Positions 1 through 8,311 are shown, numbered from the stretch's first letter. The stretch: DNA of 64,000 nucleotides from Rhizobiales bacterium Ga0077525 (GCA_001464835.1 LNDS01000027.1:62001-126000), one strand, 5' to 3'. Notes: a model not told the origin generated them from the letters alone. Made by a program: numbers and translations.

Positions 1-558
1 GCGCTGGCGCTGCAAGGCGTGCCGGTGCGCGATCCGTCGCTGTACAGCCTTCAGGTTTTCACCAGCGTGCTTGGCGGCGGCATGTCATCGCGTCTGTTTC
101 AGGAAGTGCGCGAAATCCGCGGCCTCTGCTACACGATCCAGGCTTTCCACATGCCCTATTCCGACACCGGCATGTTCGGGCTCTATGCCGGCACCGATGA
201 AACCGACGCGCCGGAACTGATGCGCGTCGTCATCGACCAGATCGAAAGCGCCACCGAAACCTTGAACGAGGCCGAGATCGCGCGCGCCAAGGCGCAGATG
301 AAGGCCGGGCTGCTGATGGCGCTGGAAAGCTCCGAGGCGCGCCTCGGCCAGATCGCGCGCCAGATGCTGGCCTTTGGCCGGCCGATCCCGCTCGACGAGA
401 TTGTCGCCAAGGTCGAAGCCGTCACGGTCGAGACTGCGCGTGCCGCCGGACGGGCGCTGATCGCGCGCGGCCGCCCGGCGATCGCCGCGCTCGGGCCCGG
501 CAATGGGCTTGAAAGCACCGCCGCGATTGCCGAAAGTCTGGTTCGTCCGGCGGCTTAA
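1..558 (+). CDS. M16 family zinc peptidase, C-terminal part (5' end outside window)
   Basis: The reading frame is open from the first base and ends at TAA 556-558, so only the C-terminal part is present. It contains the signature LGGGMSSRLFQEVRE followed by RGLCY, which marks the C-terminal, non-catalytic half of mitochondrial-processing-peptidase-like M16 proteins. The zinc-binding HxxEH half would lie upstream of the window. The family cleaves peptides inside a closed two-domain chamber, with the Arg/Tyr of this half holding the substrate. In rhizobial genomes this gene usually follows thrC and precedes a GNAT acetyltransferase, and the acetyltransferase is indeed next. Family is sure; substrate is unknown. 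Confidence 0.9.
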   Translation, partial: ALALQGVPVRDPSLYSLQVFTSVLGGGMSSRLFQEVREIRGLCYTIQAFHMPYSDTGMFGLYAGTDETDAPELMRVVIDQIESATETLNEAEIARAKAQMKAGLLMALESSEARLGQIARQMLAFGRPIPLDEIVAKVEAVTVETARAAGRALIARGRPAIAALGPGNGLESTAAIAESLVRPAA

Positions 559-587
559 GTAAAACGCCGGCATGGCGGAAAAGGATC

Positions 588-1172
588 ATGGCTTTCTTCC
601 GCAATGTCAGTCTGAGCGAACCGGCGCCGGCGATCGTGGGCGCCGGCGTGTCGTTGCGGCTGCCGCAGCCGGGCGACTACGCCGAATGGGCGGCCTTGCG
701 CGAAGCCAGCCGTGAATTCCTCACGCCCTGGGAGCCGATCTGGCCGTCCGACGACCTGACGCGCGGCGCTTTCCGCCGCCGCATCAAGCGTTACGTCGAG
801 GATCAGCGTAACGATCTGGCCTATGCTTTTCTCATCTTCCGCTCTCAGGACAATGCGCTGGTCGGCGGCTTGACCTTGGCCAATATCCGCCGCGGCGTCG
901 CCCAGACCGGCAGCATCGGCTATTGGGTCGGGGCGCGTTTCGCCCGCCATGGCTACATGACTGCGGCGGTGCGGGCGGTGGTGCCCTATTGTTTCGGCGC
1001 CTTGCGGCTGCACCGGCTGGAGGCCGCCTGCATCCCCGATAATGCGGCCTCGGTCGGGCTCCTGGAAAAGACCGGCTTCCAGCGCGAGGGCTATGCACGC
1101 GGTTATTTGTGCATCAACGGCATCTGGCACGACCATTTGCTTTATGCGCGCCTCGCCGAAGACCCGAAATGA
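588..1172 (+). CDS. GNAT family N-acetyltransferase (RimJ/RimL-like)
   Basis: This 194-residue protein has the pattern of the RimJ/RimL acetyltransferases, which transfer acetyl from acetyl-CoA to protein N-termini or small amines in the cytoplasm. Visible features are LRLPQPGDYAEW near the N-terminus, IGYWVGARFARHGYMTAAV in the middle (the acetyl-CoA-binding region) and LEAACIPDNAASVGLLEKTG followed by FQREGYARGY near the end. The start ATG has a GGAAAAGG Shine-Dalgarno 5 bases upstream. It lies 29 bases after the M16 gene in the same direction, so it is probably co-transcribed. The exact acceptor cannot be read from sequence. Confidence 0.9.
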   Translation: MAFFRNVSLSEPAPAIVGAGVSLRLPQPGDYAEWAALREASREFLTPWEPIWPSDDLTRGAFRRRIKRYVEDQRNDLAYAFLIFRSQDNALVGGLTLANIRRGVAQTGSIGYWVGARFARHGYMTAAVRAVVPYCFGALRLHRLEAACIPDNAASVGLLEKTGFQREGYARGYLCINGIWHDHLLYARLAEDPK

Positions 1173-1281
1173 CCGCGAAACCCTGCCTTTAGCTTGCCAC
1201 GCTTGGTTTGCTATAAGGGGCGGCGCCGGGAGCGGGGGCATCCTCATTCCGAATTTTGGTCAAGAAACGCGAGTGAAAAAG

Positions 1282-1974
1282 ATGCGTGGGGGACGGGACG
1301 ACCGGGTCGCTGAGGTGAAAAGCCAGCCCTTCAAGAGACATGTGTTCGCGGCCACGCTGGCGCTGCTGCTGGCCGGCTGCGGCTCCAGCAGCCTGACGTC
1401 GTCGCTGTCGTCATTGAACGTTTTCGACTCGAACAAGGCGACCACCGGGGCGGCTTCCGCCGACGGCGCTGCTGCGCAATCGACCGATATCGAGTGTCCG
1501 GCCGTGACTGTACGTACCGGCGCTTCGACGCTGATGATCGGCGGCGAAACCAAGGGTGCCGAACCCGGCGTTCTGAACCTGCGCTATCAGGGCACCATCG
1601 TTCGCACCGCGCGCGAATGCAATGTCACCGCCGGCGTGGTGACCATGAAGGTCGGCATTGAAGGCCGCGTCATTACCGGCCCGGCCGGCGGGCCGGGCTC
1701 GCTTGATGTGCCGCTGCGCGTCGCGGTGGTGCATGAGGGCGTCACGCCGAAGCCGGTGGCGTCGCGCTTTGCCCGCGTGCCGGTGACCATTGCCAGCGAC
1801 AACGATCGCGTCGGCTTCACTCATGTGGAGTCCGACATCAGCTTCCCGATGCCGGTGCCGGCCGGCGATATCGATTCCTATATCGTCTATGTCGGCTTCG
1901 ATACGCTCGCCGCGCAGCAAAAGCCGGCGCCGGCCACAAGGCGCAAACCGGCGGCAAAGCCGAGGCAGGGGTAG
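1282..1974 (+). CDS. Predicted lipoprotein of unknown function
   Basis: The product is about 230 residues and starts with a positively charged stretch, then a hydrophobic run ending in the lipobox LLAGC, so it is predicted to be exported and lipid-anchored at the cysteine. The mature part is Ser-rich near the anchor and then forms a compact, mostly beta-type domain. The C-terminus is rich in Pro, Lys and Arg. ATG 1282 was chosen; GTG 1273 in the same frame is an alternative and gives only three more residues. An in-frame upstream extension overlapping the GNAT gene is not needed because the signal peptide fits the later start. No enzymatic motif is seen. Its stop lies three bases from the stop of the opposing HAD gene. 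Confidence 0.75.
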   Translation: MRGGRDDRVAEVKSQPFKRHVFAATLALLLAGCGSSSLTSSLSSLNVFDSNKATTGAASADGAAAQSTDIECPAVTVRTGASTLMIGGETKGAEPGVLNLRYQGTIVRTARECNVTAGVVTMKVGIEGRVITGPAGGPGSLDVPLRVAVVHEGVTPKPVASRFARVPVTIASDNDRVGFTHVESDISFPMPVPAGDIDSYIVYVGFDTLAAQQKPAPATRRKPAAKPRQG

Positions 1975-1977
1975 TCG

Positions 1978-2634
1978 TTACCACCCTCTAATATCGATAA
2001 CCGTGCCCTTGAGCGCGCGCATGTCGGAGATCACCGCACGGGCCCCGGCGGCGCCGAGGCTGGCCGCGAGCCTGCCGCCGGCGTGACTGCCGCCGACAAA
2101 GCCAATCGCCGTCATGCCGGCTGCGACACCGGCGGCGACGCCGACGGCGGAATCCTCGACCACCAGGCAATCGGCCGGATTGACACGCATCTTGGCGGCG
2201 GCGTGCAGAAACAGGTCCGGCGACGGCTTGCCGTTTGGCACATCGGCTGCCGAAAATAGATTGGGTTCGAAGTATCGGATCAGATCGGTCGTCTCCAGGC
2301 TGACCCGCATGCGGTCCAAAGTCGCCGACGAGGCCACACATTTTGGGCCGCGCAGCCAGGACAGTGCGTGGTTGACATGCGGGGTCGCCCGCAGCTCGGT
2401 GCGGAAGCGGCGCAAGGTCGCATTGGCGACGGTGGCAGCAAAGTCGGGCGGCAGCTTGCGGGCGGCGGCGATTTCCACCTCGGCGAACATGTCGGACTGC
2501 CGGCGGCCGGTGAAATAGCGCGCCACCACGTCCGGCGTCAGCGCGAAGCCGGCGCGCATGAATTCCTGCGATACGATCGCGGTGGCGAGCGGCTCGCTAT
2601 CGACGAGTACGCCGTTGCAATCGAAAATAATCAC
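1978..2634 (-). CDS. HAD-superfamily hydrolase with Asn in motif I
   Basis: This 218-residue protein resembles beta-phosphoglucomutase/phosphoglycolate phosphatase-type HAD proteins. Motif I reads IFDCNGVLVDSE, motif II/III residues appear around KCVASSAT and GKPSPDLFL, and motif IV is CLVVEDSAVGV. The start codon is GTG, preceded by GAGG. In ordinary HAD phosphatases motif I is DxD, with the second Asp acting as general acid/base. Here that position is Asn (codon AAC), so phosphatase activity may be reduced or changed, although the rest of the fold looks intact. The gene stands alone, downstream of the atp operon in the same direction but about 300 bases away. Substrate is unknown. Confidence 0.85.
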   Translation of the reverse strand: MIIFDCNGVLVDSEPLATAIVSQEFMRAGFALTPDVVARYFTGRRQSDMFAEVEIAAARKLPPDFAATVANATLRRFRTELRATPHVNHALSWLRGPKCVASSATLDRMRVSLETTDLIRYFEPNLFSAADVPNGKPSPDLFLHAAAKMRVNPADCLVVEDSAVGVAAGVAAGMTAIGFVGGSHAGGRLAASLGAAGARAVISDMRALKGTVIDIRGW

Positions 2635-2933
2635 GAGGTCCTCGGCCGGTTTCCCGGCGTGCTTAAAACGGTGGAAAATGTCAGGTCCGCTGACGGGATA
2701 CGCCTACAAAGGCCCGAATCAGTCCGGCAAAGAATAATGATGGTACGCAATTACGCAAAGACCCCGTGCGAAGCGGCGACGTCTATTTTTGCGATCGTCG
2801 GTTAAATAACGGGGAAAAAAGCCGGATCTTGAGCCCGGCGGTATAACCGTCCGCCTTGTGGCCGGCGGCGCCATAGCGTTTTCGAGCGAAGTGGGTACCG
2901 GTTCGCGTGAAGAAAACGCGCCAAAGCAAGAAG
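2635..2933. other. Intergenic stretch between the HAD gene and atpF
   Basis: No credible gene is seen in these 299 bases. The right end carries one copy of a palindromic dispersed repeat, annotated separately, that begins 12 bases past the atpF stop. The left end must hold the promoter of the leftward HAD gene. The middle contains a G+C-rich stretch (GAGCCCGGCGG...GCCGGCGGCG) with some self-complementarity but no clean terminator with a T-run. Confidence 0.5.
2875..2920. repeat. 46-bp dispersed palindromic repeat, copy 1
   Basis: The element begins AGCGTTTTCGAGCGAAGTGG and ends GTGAAGAAAACGCG. The outer arms GCGTTTTC and GAAAACGC are inverted, and GCGAA and TTCGC are also inverted inside. 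A second copy at 54744-54789 is identical at 45 of 46 positions. Elements of this type are known to be scattered between genes in Bradyrhizobium- and Rhodopseudomonas-like genomes. This copy sits 13 bases beyond the stop of atpF, where a folded transcript could protect or end the atp operon mRNA. Confidence 0.85.
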
Positions 2934-3425
2934 CTAGTTCAGCTTCTTGCGGACGTCCTCGATGCCCTTGGCGATCAGTTGACCGGCCAGCGCGCCCTTG
3001 GTTTCGGCGGTGAGGATAGTCTCGGCGGCAGTAACGGCAGCTTCGGCGGCTGCGGCGCGGACGTCGGCCGCGGCCTGGGCTTCCGCCTGGGCGATCTTGG
3101 TCTCGGCCATCTTGGTGCGGCGCGCGACGAATTCCTCGATCTTGGCCTTGGCCTCGACGGCCATGCGCTCGGCTTCGGCCTTGGCGCCGGCGACGATTTC
3201 CTGGGCCTCGACTTCGGCTTCCTGGCGCTTGCGCTGATACTCGGCCAGCACCTTGGCGGCTTCTTCGCGCAGCATGCGCGCTTCGTCGAGTTCGGCCTGG
3301 ATGCGCGCGGCGCGGTCGTCCAGCGCCTTGGCCAGCTTCCGGAACACGCCGACATAAACAAGGATGCCGATGAACATCACGAAGGCAATGGCGACCCAGA
3401 TTTCCGGATTGTTGAGGAAAGACAT
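2934..3425 (-). CDS. atpF: ATP synthase F0 subunit b
   Basis: The 163-residue product has one N-terminal membrane segment ([20 protein letters not shown]) and then a long charged, Ala-rich coiled coil, which is the architecture of the b subunit of the peripheral stalk that holds F1 to F0. The start ATG giving MSFLNNPE was chosen because the hydrophobic segment then begins about ten residues in; an in-frame extension of 16 residues overlaps b' and is unlikely. It is the last gene of the leftward order atpI-atpB-atpE-atpF'-atpF, four bases after b'. Photosynthetic and many other alphaproteobacteria carry b and b' as separate, divergent copies forming a heterodimer. Confidence 0.95.
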   Translation of the reverse strand: MSFLNNPEIWVAIAFVMFIGILVYVGVFRKLAKALDDRAARIQAELDEARMLREEAAKVLAEYQRKRQEAEVEAQEIVAGAKAEAERMAVEAKAKIEEFVARRTKMAETKIAQAEAQAAADVRAAAAEAAVTAAETILTAETKGALAGQLIAKGIEDVRKKLN

Positions 3426-3429
3426 GGGA

Positions 3430-3963
3430 TCAGCCCTTGAGCGCTTCGTTGACGGCCGCGTCGACCGCGGCATCGGCCGGCGATACGCCGATCAGCTTTT
3501 CTACGATCGCCTTGGTAGCATCGACGGCGATGCCACGCACATTGGCCATGGCGGCCTGTTTAGTCGCGGCAATCGTCTTTTCGGCTGCCGCCAGCTTGGC
3601 GCTGAGATCTTCCTCGATCTGGACGCGGGCGGCCTGCGATTCGGTCGCCTGCTTGTCGCGGGTTTCGTTGGCGATTGCCTGGGCGCGGCCGCGCGCTTCG
3701 GCCAACGCCTGCTCGTAGGCGGCGACCGCCGCGTCCGAGGCGGCCTTGGCCTTCGCGGCCGCGGCAAGATCGTCGGAGATCCGCTTCTGCCTGTCGTCGA
3801 TGATCGCGCCGATACGCGGCAGCGCGAACTTCGACATCATCACGAACAGGAAGATGAAGCAGATGGCCAGCCAGAACAGTTGAGACGCAAATGTCTCCGA
3901 ATTGAAGGGCGGAAACACCTTCGGTCCGGAAGCTTGCTCAGTATGGGCTGTTGGCGTAGCCAT
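3430..3963 (-). CDS. atpF': ATP synthase F0 subunit b' (second, divergent b-type subunit)
   Basis: This 177-residue protein has a short N-terminal extension, one membrane segment ([19 protein letters not shown]) and a long Ala/Lys/Glu coiled coil. These are the features of b', the partner of b in the peripheral stalk. Sequence identity to the neighbouring b subunit is low, but length and layout match. It is placed between atpE and atpF, as is normal in Hyphomicrobiales. The name atpG is also used for this gene in some alphaproteobacterial annotations; it is not the F1 gamma subunit. Confidence 0.94.
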   Translation of the reverse strand: MATPTAHTEQASGPKVFPPFNSETFASQLFWLAICFIFLFVMMSKFALPRIGAIIDDRQKRISDDLAAAAKAKAASDAAVAAYEQALAEARGRAQAIANETRDKQATESQAARVQIEEDLSAKLAAAEKTIAATKQAAMANVRGIAVDATKAIVEKLIGVSPADAAVDAAVNEALKG

Positions 3964-3993
3964 TGCGGATATCGTCCGTCTGTTAGCGCTGGA

Positions 3994-4221
3994 TTAGACA
4001 GCGAACAGGAGCAGGAGCGCAATCAGCAGCGAGAAGATGCCAAGCGCTTCGGTCACGGCGAACCCGAAGATCAGGTTCGTGAACTGGCCCTGCGCGGCCG
4101 ACGGGTTGCGCAGCGCGCCGGCGAGAAAGTTGCTGAAGATCGAACCCACGCCGATCGCGGCGCCGGCCATGCCGATGCAGGCGATACCCGCGCCGATGTA
4201 CTTTGCTGCCACTGGATCCAT
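3994..4221 (-). CDS. atpE: ATP synthase F0 subunit c (proteolipid)
   Basis: This 75-residue hydrophobic hairpin protein has two membrane segments joined by the polar loop [11 protein letters not shown], which contacts the F1 rotor. The proton-carrying carboxylate is Glu58 in [13 protein letters not shown]. The surrounding residues fit a proton-type ring; the Gln/Ser set of sodium-type rings is not seen. The protein forms the rotating c-ring in the inner membrane. An AAGGAG-type Shine-Dalgarno precedes the start. It sits between atpB and the b-type subunit genes. Confidence 0.97.
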   Translation of the reverse strand: MDPVAAKYIGAGIACIGMAGAAIGVGSIFSNFLAGALRNPSAAQGQFTNLIFGFAVTEALGIFSLLIALLLLFAV

Positions 4222-4260
4222 AACAAACTCCTTTTGTTTTTCGTCGTGTCGGACGGGCCG

Positions 4261-5010
4261 TTAGTGGCCCGGGTGTAACGCATCGTTGAGATAGATGCAG
4301 GTGAGGATGGTGAACACGTAAGCCTGCAGGAAGGCGACCAGCAGTTCGAGCGCCGTCAGGCCGATCACCATGGCCAGCGGCAGAACCGCGCTGGCGATGC
4401 CGACAGCCCCCAGGCCGCCGAGCAAAGTAATGAAGCTGGCGAAGACCTTCAGTGTGATGTGGCCGGCCAGCATGTTCGCGAACAGACGGACGCTGTGCGA
4501 AATCGGCCGCGAGATGAATGACAGAACCTCGATGAACACGATCAGCGGCAAAATGAAAATCGGGATGCCCTTCGGCACGAACAGGCCGAAGAAGTGCAGG
4601 CCGTGCTTCCAGACGCCGTAAACCACCACGGTCAGGAACACCGACATGGCCAGCGCGACGGTGATGATGATGTGCGAGGTGACGGTGAAGGTATAGGGAA
4701 CAAGGCCGACCAGGTTGGCGACCAGAACGAACATGAACAGCGAGAACACGAAGGGGAAGAAGCGCATCCCTTCCTTGCCGGTGGTCGAGCCTATCGTCGA
4801 GGCGACGAATTCGTAGGACAGTTCGGCCAGCGATTGCATGCGGCCCGGAACAACCGCGCGGCGCGCCGTGCTGGTCAGCAGGAAGCCGGTGATGCCGACC
4901 ACGGCCAGCACCATGAAGGCGGCGGAGTTCGTGAACGCGATCTCCTGCCCGCCGATCTTGGCGACCGGGAAGAGCTTGACGATCTCAAATTGTTGAACGG
5001 GGTCGGCCAT
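4261..5010 (-). CDS. atpB: ATP synthase F0 subunit a
   Basis: The 249-residue product is a polytopic membrane protein with the essential arginine in [14 protein letters not shown], which faces the c-ring glutamate in the proton path. The C-terminal half also shows the family motif [13 protein letters not shown]. Length is normal. ATG 5010 overlaps the atpI stop as TGATG, implying translational coupling; GTG 5013 directly upstream would add one residue. Together with c, b and b' it forms the proton channel of F0. Confidence 0.96.
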   Translation of the reverse strand: MADPVQQFEIVKLFPVAKIGGQEIAFTNSAAFMVLAVVGITGFLLTSTARRAVVPGRMQSLAELSYEFVASTIGSTTGKEGMRFFPFVFSLFMFVLVANLVGLVPYTFTVTSHIIITVALAMSVFLTVVVYGVWKHGLHFFGLFVPKGIPIFILPLIVFIEVLSFISRPISHSVRLFANMLAGHITLKVFASFITLLGGLGAVGIASAVLPLAMVIGLTALELLVAFLQAYVFTILTCIYLNDALHPGH

Positions 5011-5360
5011 CACTTCGTCCTATCGGGCGCCACTCCGGCAACCCGCATCACGTTGAGAACACCGGCGGCGAAGCCGAGCAGCAAAAACACGATCAACCCC
5101 CACGGCGAAATGCCCAGCCAACGGTCGAGCAACCAGCCGATCGCCGCTCCGACGAGAACGCCCGCGACCAGTTCGGTCGACAGTCGCAGACCTCGGGCCA
5201 TCCCGGTCGTATCTGCGGTCTGAGGCGAACGGGAGTCGTTTTCGGTTGGCCGGCGCACTGTCGCGAGCCGGTCGCCGAGACTCTCGAGCCTCGCGGAGAG
5301 AGCAGCCTCATCGTCCGGCGGGTTTTTTCGATCGCCTTTTCCCCGCGTGCCGTCAGCCAT
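5010..5360 (-). CDS. atpI: AtpI, F0F1 ATP synthase assembly/accessory protein
   Basis: The 116-residue protein has a charged N-terminal half and two C-terminal membrane segments ([20 protein letters not shown] and [19 protein letters not shown]), as in AtpI/gene-1 proteins that help assemble the c-ring. ATG 5360 was chosen. The frame stays open for 60 codons further upstream, but that stretch covers the promoter and has no membrane or signal feature. It is the first gene of the leftward F0 operon and its stop overlaps the atpB start. Confidence 0.92.
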   Translation of the reverse strand: MADGTRGKGDRKNPPDDEAALSARLESLGDRLATVRRPTENDSRSPQTADTTGMARGLRLSTELVAGVLVGAAIGWLLDRWLGISPWGLIVFLLLGFAAGVLNVMRVAGVAPDRTK

Positions 5361-5421
5361 GCTTTCGACTCGCGTAGTAAAAGGCTTCGTTTTTGGTCCC
5401 GCCGCCCTAAAAGCCGCGCGG

Positions 5422-5450
5422 ACCATACTGATCGTGACTCGTGGAGTCAA
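5422..5450 (-). promoter_or_regulatory. Predicted sigma-70-type promoter of the F0 operon
   Basis: On the minus strand TTGACT (5450-5445) is followed after exactly 17 bases by TATGGT (5427-5422). This places transcription start near 5415, giving a leader of about 55 bases before atpI. The -35 matches five of six consensus positions and the -10 four of six. It is a pattern match only. Confidence 0.5.
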
Positions 5451-5629
5451 GAAAGCGCAGTTCCCTCTTAAGTATATGAATCCAAAAGAAAAATGCATAT
5501 TTCCACGGCCGGCGCAGGCCGATTGCGTGCAGTGCGGCATATCGTCAACAGATCAGGCAAACGGGCCGGTTCTGCGCCGCCGCGGCGAGTGATAAGGTGG
5601 CGCCGGGGCGTACGCGAAGGACACCGACA

Positions 5630-6184
5630 ATGCGATTTCTGAGCCTCGCCGCCGCTGCCGGCATTGCCGTGCTGGCCTCCGGACCGCTGGCGGCGCAGGC
5701 ACCCGAACCGCCGCCCGTGGCGTCCGAGCCGCCGGCGCAACAGCCGGCCCCAGAGTCGGGTCAACAACTGACCCAAGAGCCTGCCGCACCGGATGTGTCG
5801 GCCCGCTATGCCTTCAGCCGCGTCGATGGCGGCTTCCTGCGCTTCGACAGCGTCAGCGGGCAGGTCGCCTTGTGCAGCCAGCGCGGCGCCGGCTGGGTCT
5901 GTCAGGCCGTGCCGGAAGACCGCGCCGCGCTCGACAGCGAGATCGCCCGGCTGCAAGGCGAAGTGACGCAATTGAAATCCGAGGTCGCCACGCTGCGGGC
6001 GCCGCCCGAGCCGCCGCGGCCGTCGGCCGAACTTGCGCCGCGCAACGATGGCCCCAAATCCGGTGGGCTCAAATTGCCGACCGATGAAGACATCAAGTGG
6101 GCACGCGCGGCGATCGAAAACATCTGGCGGCAGTTCGTCGATATGGTCGCGGAGCTTCAAAAGGACCTGCAGCGCAAGGGCTAG
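5630..6184 (+). CDS. Exported protein with a short coiled coil, function unknown
   Basis: The 184-residue product begins with a clear Sec signal peptide (MRFLSLAAAAGIAVLASG, cleavage near LAAQA) and a Pro/Gln-rich linker. It continues with a small Cys-containing segment (ALCSQRGAGWVCQAV), a coiled coil near residues 105-125 (DSEIARLQGEVTQLKSEV) and a C-terminal amphipathic stretch ending in Lys/Gly. ATG 5630 was chosen because a GAAGG Shine-Dalgarno lies 9 bases upstream and the signal peptide starts there. It is divergent from the atp operon. The paired cysteines could form a periplasmic disulfide. No known family is recognised. Confidence 0.75.
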   Translation: MRFLSLAAAAGIAVLASGPLAAQAPEPPPVASEPPAQQPAPESGQQLTQEPAAPDVSARYAFSRVDGGFLRFDSVSGQVALCSQRGAGWVCQAVPEDRAALDSEIARLQGEVTQLKSEVATLRAPPEPPRPSAELAPRNDGPKSGGLKLPTDEDIKWARAAIENIWRQFVDMVAELQKDLQRKG

Positions 6185-6202
6185 CTTGCGCTGGACATTG
6201 AA

Positions 6203-6664
6203 ATGACCGGACGCCTTTCAGCCATCGTCACCGCTGCCGCGCCATCGGTTGCCACCGCGACCCTGCGCGTCGATACGCAAGGTCCCGGTTTCAACGAGAT
6301 CTCCGCCGACGCGCGCGCCTTCATCGGCGAATGCGGCGCACGCGATGGCGCGCTGCTGGTCTTTCTGCGGCACACGTCGGCGTCGCTGGTCATTCAGGAA
6401 AACGCCGATCCCGACGTGCAGACCGATTTGATGACCGCGCTGGAAAATCTGGCGCCGGAGCACGCACCCTGGGTTCACGACGCCGAGGGTCCCGATGACA
6501 TGCCGGCGCATGTGAAGGCGATGCTGAACGGAATTTCGCTGCATGTGCCAGTGGTTGGCGGCAAGCTTTCGCTCGGTACCTGGCAGGGACTTTATCTGAT
6601 CGAGCACAGGCGCCGTCCGCATACGCGCGAGGTGGTTTTCCAGTTCATCGGCAGCCGCGGCTAG
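6203..6664 (+). CDS. YjbQ family protein (UPF0047, secondary thiamine-phosphate synthase type)
   Basis: This 153-residue protein matches the small YjbQ/UPF0047 family throughout: HTSASLVIQENADPDV, then GPDDMPAHVKAMLNG, then LSLGTWQGLYLIEHR. The conserved His/Asp/Glu residues that bind a metal in known structures are present. Family members have weak thiamine-phosphate synthase activity in vitro, and their true role is unsettled. The gene follows the exported protein by 18 bases. Its stop is 4 bases from the stop of the opposing membrane-protein gene. Confidence 0.92.
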   Translation: MTGRLSAIVTAAAPSVATATLRVDTQGPGFNEISADARAFIGECGARDGALLVFLRHTSASLVIQENADPDVQTDLMTALENLAPEHAPWVHDAEGPDDMPAHVKAMLNGISLHVPVVGGKLSLGTWQGLYLIEHRRRPHTREVVFQFIGSRG

Positions 6665-6668
6665 TGGC

Positions 6669-7037
6669 TCAAAGTCCGAACAGCCCGAATACCAGGGCGA
6701 TAACCCACATCGTGATCGATATGGCCGCGGTCCACATCGCGAAGGTGAGATAGGTCTCGCGCAGCACTGTCGCACTGGCCCATTGCGCGTGGTCGGCAGG
6801 CGGTCGCAAATTGTCCGGCAGATAAAGCCACAACTCGGTCTTGCGATATGGTTTGGTGAGCGCTTCGCGCGCCTTGTAGATCAAAACACCCGCCATCAAC
6901 GACGTGAGCGTACCGCCGGCCTGGAACGCCAGCCGGGGTTCAAACGACATCCCGACCATGATGCAGAATATCGCCAGCGAACCGAACAGGCAGGCGCGCT
7001 GCACGGTTTCGAACGCAATCCGCCGCATTTCCTGCAT
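6669..7037 (-). CDS. Small membrane protein, paralogue of the adjacent gene
   Basis: The 122-residue product has two membrane segments near the N-terminus (around ACLFGSLAIFCIMVGMSF and GTLTSLMAGVLIYKA), a soluble loop, and another segment at the C-terminus (AAISITMWVIALVFGLFGL). It aligns by eye with the next gene upstream: both carry MVGxSFxPxLAF, then a short segment, then RKTELWLYL or RRSEVWRAL, then a Pro/Asp/Arg-Pro motif. This indicates an old tandem duplication. Function is unknown. Confidence 0.75.
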   Translation of the reverse strand: MQEMRRIAFETVQRACLFGSLAIFCIMVGMSFEPRLAFQAGGTLTSLMAGVLIYKAREALTKPYRKTELWLYLPDNLRPPADHAQWASATVLRETYLTFAMWTAAISITMWVIALVFGLFGL

Positions 7038-7074
7038 GCCGCCCCACGCGAAAATCAGAATCCCGACGCCTATA

Positions 7075-7491
7075 TTACTGCAAACTCGCCACGCTTGCGG
7101 TCACGAAGCCGTCAATTTCCGGATCCGTCGCCGTCAGCGACAGCACCAGAGCCGAGCCGTATAGAACGCCGGCGATAGCCGAGCTGGATTTGGCAAAACG
7201 TAGCATCATTTCGTCCATGTAATCGCGTGCGGCCCGCAGCCCATGTTCGCCGGACGGGCGTTCATCCGGCTCCAGCGCGCGCCAGACCTCGCTGCGCCGG
7301 AAGCGTTCCTCGGTCAGCAGAGTGCTGCGGAGCAACATCAAGACGGCGAATATCAGGGCAATCGACGCGCCGATCTTGAAGGCCAGCGGCGGGGCGAAAC
7401 TGAAGCCGACCATCAAGGTCACTGCGCCGAGCAGAAAAAAGCTGGCGTCGCGGGCAAGAGTGAAAAACGTATAGCGCTCGCACGGGATCAT
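7075..7491 (-). CDS. Small membrane protein, paralogue of the adjacent gene
   Basis: The 138-residue product shares the pattern of its downstream neighbour (FLLGAVTLMVGFSFAPPLAF, then RSEVWRALEPDERPS) and has three likely membrane segments, the last being GVLYGSALVLSLTA. ATG 7491 was chosen because AAGGAGG lies six bases upstream on the minus strand; an earlier in-frame start adds seven residues with no such signal. The pair may be co-transcribed (37-base gap). Function is unknown. Confidence 0.75.
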   Translation of the reverse strand: MIPCERYTFFTLARDASFFLLGAVTLMVGFSFAPPLAFKIGASIALIFAVLMLLRSTLLTEERFRRSEVWRALEPDERPSGEHGLRAARDYMDEMMLRFAKSSSAIAGVLYGSALVLSLTATDPEIDGFVTASVASLQ

Positions 7492-7625
7492 GGCCGCCTC
7501 CTTTCGGATCACCCATCCCCAAATAAAAAAAGCAATTTATATGCCAGCCTATGCCGGACCTGAACCCGGTCAGACTGATCTAGCAAACACCACGCCGGGC
7601 CAGATGTTCCTTGAGGCCGCGTTTT

Positions 7626-7952
7626 TTACAGCCCGAACTGGAAAAAATTACCAATCGCCGGCAGCGTCAGGATCGCGGTACCGGCAAGCCAAATCCACAG
7701 CGAAACCGGGGTCGAATCATCCTTGACGCCGGCATAGCGTTCGTAAAGCGCGGCAGGGATGCCGGCTAGGATGATGGTCGCGGTCGAAACCATCAGCGAC
7801 GAGAACATCAAGGTCAGCCCGGTCGAGCCGAACAGCAAAGCCGGCGCCAGCACCTGAACGTGGATGAGTGCAAACAACAAAGCGGTCTGGTTGAAGATGC
7901 CGTTGATCATGCCGAAAAAGGCGATGCCGATGAAATAGAAATTGCGCTCCAT
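7626..7952 (-). CDS. Small polytopic membrane protein, function unknown
   Basis: The 108-residue product contains three hydrophobic segments (FYFIGIAFFGMINGIF, LLFGSTGLTLMFSSLMVSTA and WIWLAGTAILTLPAIG) with short loops. It lies three bases after the YggT-like gene in the same direction, so the two are almost surely co-transcribed. No family signature is recognised. Confidence 0.7.
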   Translation of the reverse strand: MERNFYFIGIAFFGMINGIFNQTALLFALIHVQVLAPALLFGSTGLTLMFSSLMVSTATIILAGIPAALYERYAGVKDDSTPVSLWIWLAGTAILTLPAIGNFFQFGL

Positions 7953-7955
7953 GGC

Positions 7956-8261
7956 TCAGGTCACCTTCGGGACTGCGCCCATCAGGAGAAAGCCGTAGAG
8001 CAAAGCGACGCGGAGCCAGAACAGCCAGACGAAGCCGAACAGCCAGATGACGACCGGCGGCGTGGCCTTCGGCGTTACAACAGCAATGACGGCGACCACC
8101 GGATCGGTGAGGCGGCAGAAGAAGCGCCAGATGTAATTCTGAGAATCCGGATCGACGAACAGGCCGAGCAGCACACGCCCGAGCAAAGTGTACATCACGA
8201 CCGCCAGAATGAAATTCGGCAGTTGATAAACCCAATAAGAAAAAAGTGTCGCTTCGCCCAC
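7956..8261 (-). CDS. YggT-like membrane protein
   Basis: The 101-residue product has two hydrophobic regions separated by DSQNYIWRFFCRLTDPV, which resembles the YggT pattern with its conserved TDP and following VxPxxTP. YggT proteins are small inner-membrane proteins linked to cell shape and osmotic tolerance in some bacteria. GTG 8261 was chosen because GGGGAG lies eight bases upstream and the protein then starts just before the first membrane segment; in-frame ATGs at 8279 and 8285 lack a good ribosome site. It is followed by another small membrane-protein gene. Confidence 0.7.
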   Translation of the reverse strand: MGEATLFSYWVYQLPNFILAVVMYTLLGRVLLGLFVDPDSQNYIWRFFCRLTDPVVAVIAVVTPKATPPVVIWLFGFVWLFWLRVALLYGFLLMGAVPKVT

Positions 8262-8311
8262 GGCTCGTTCTCCCCGCATCACCATGGCGGTTGACGGAAC
8301 GTCCGGCAACC

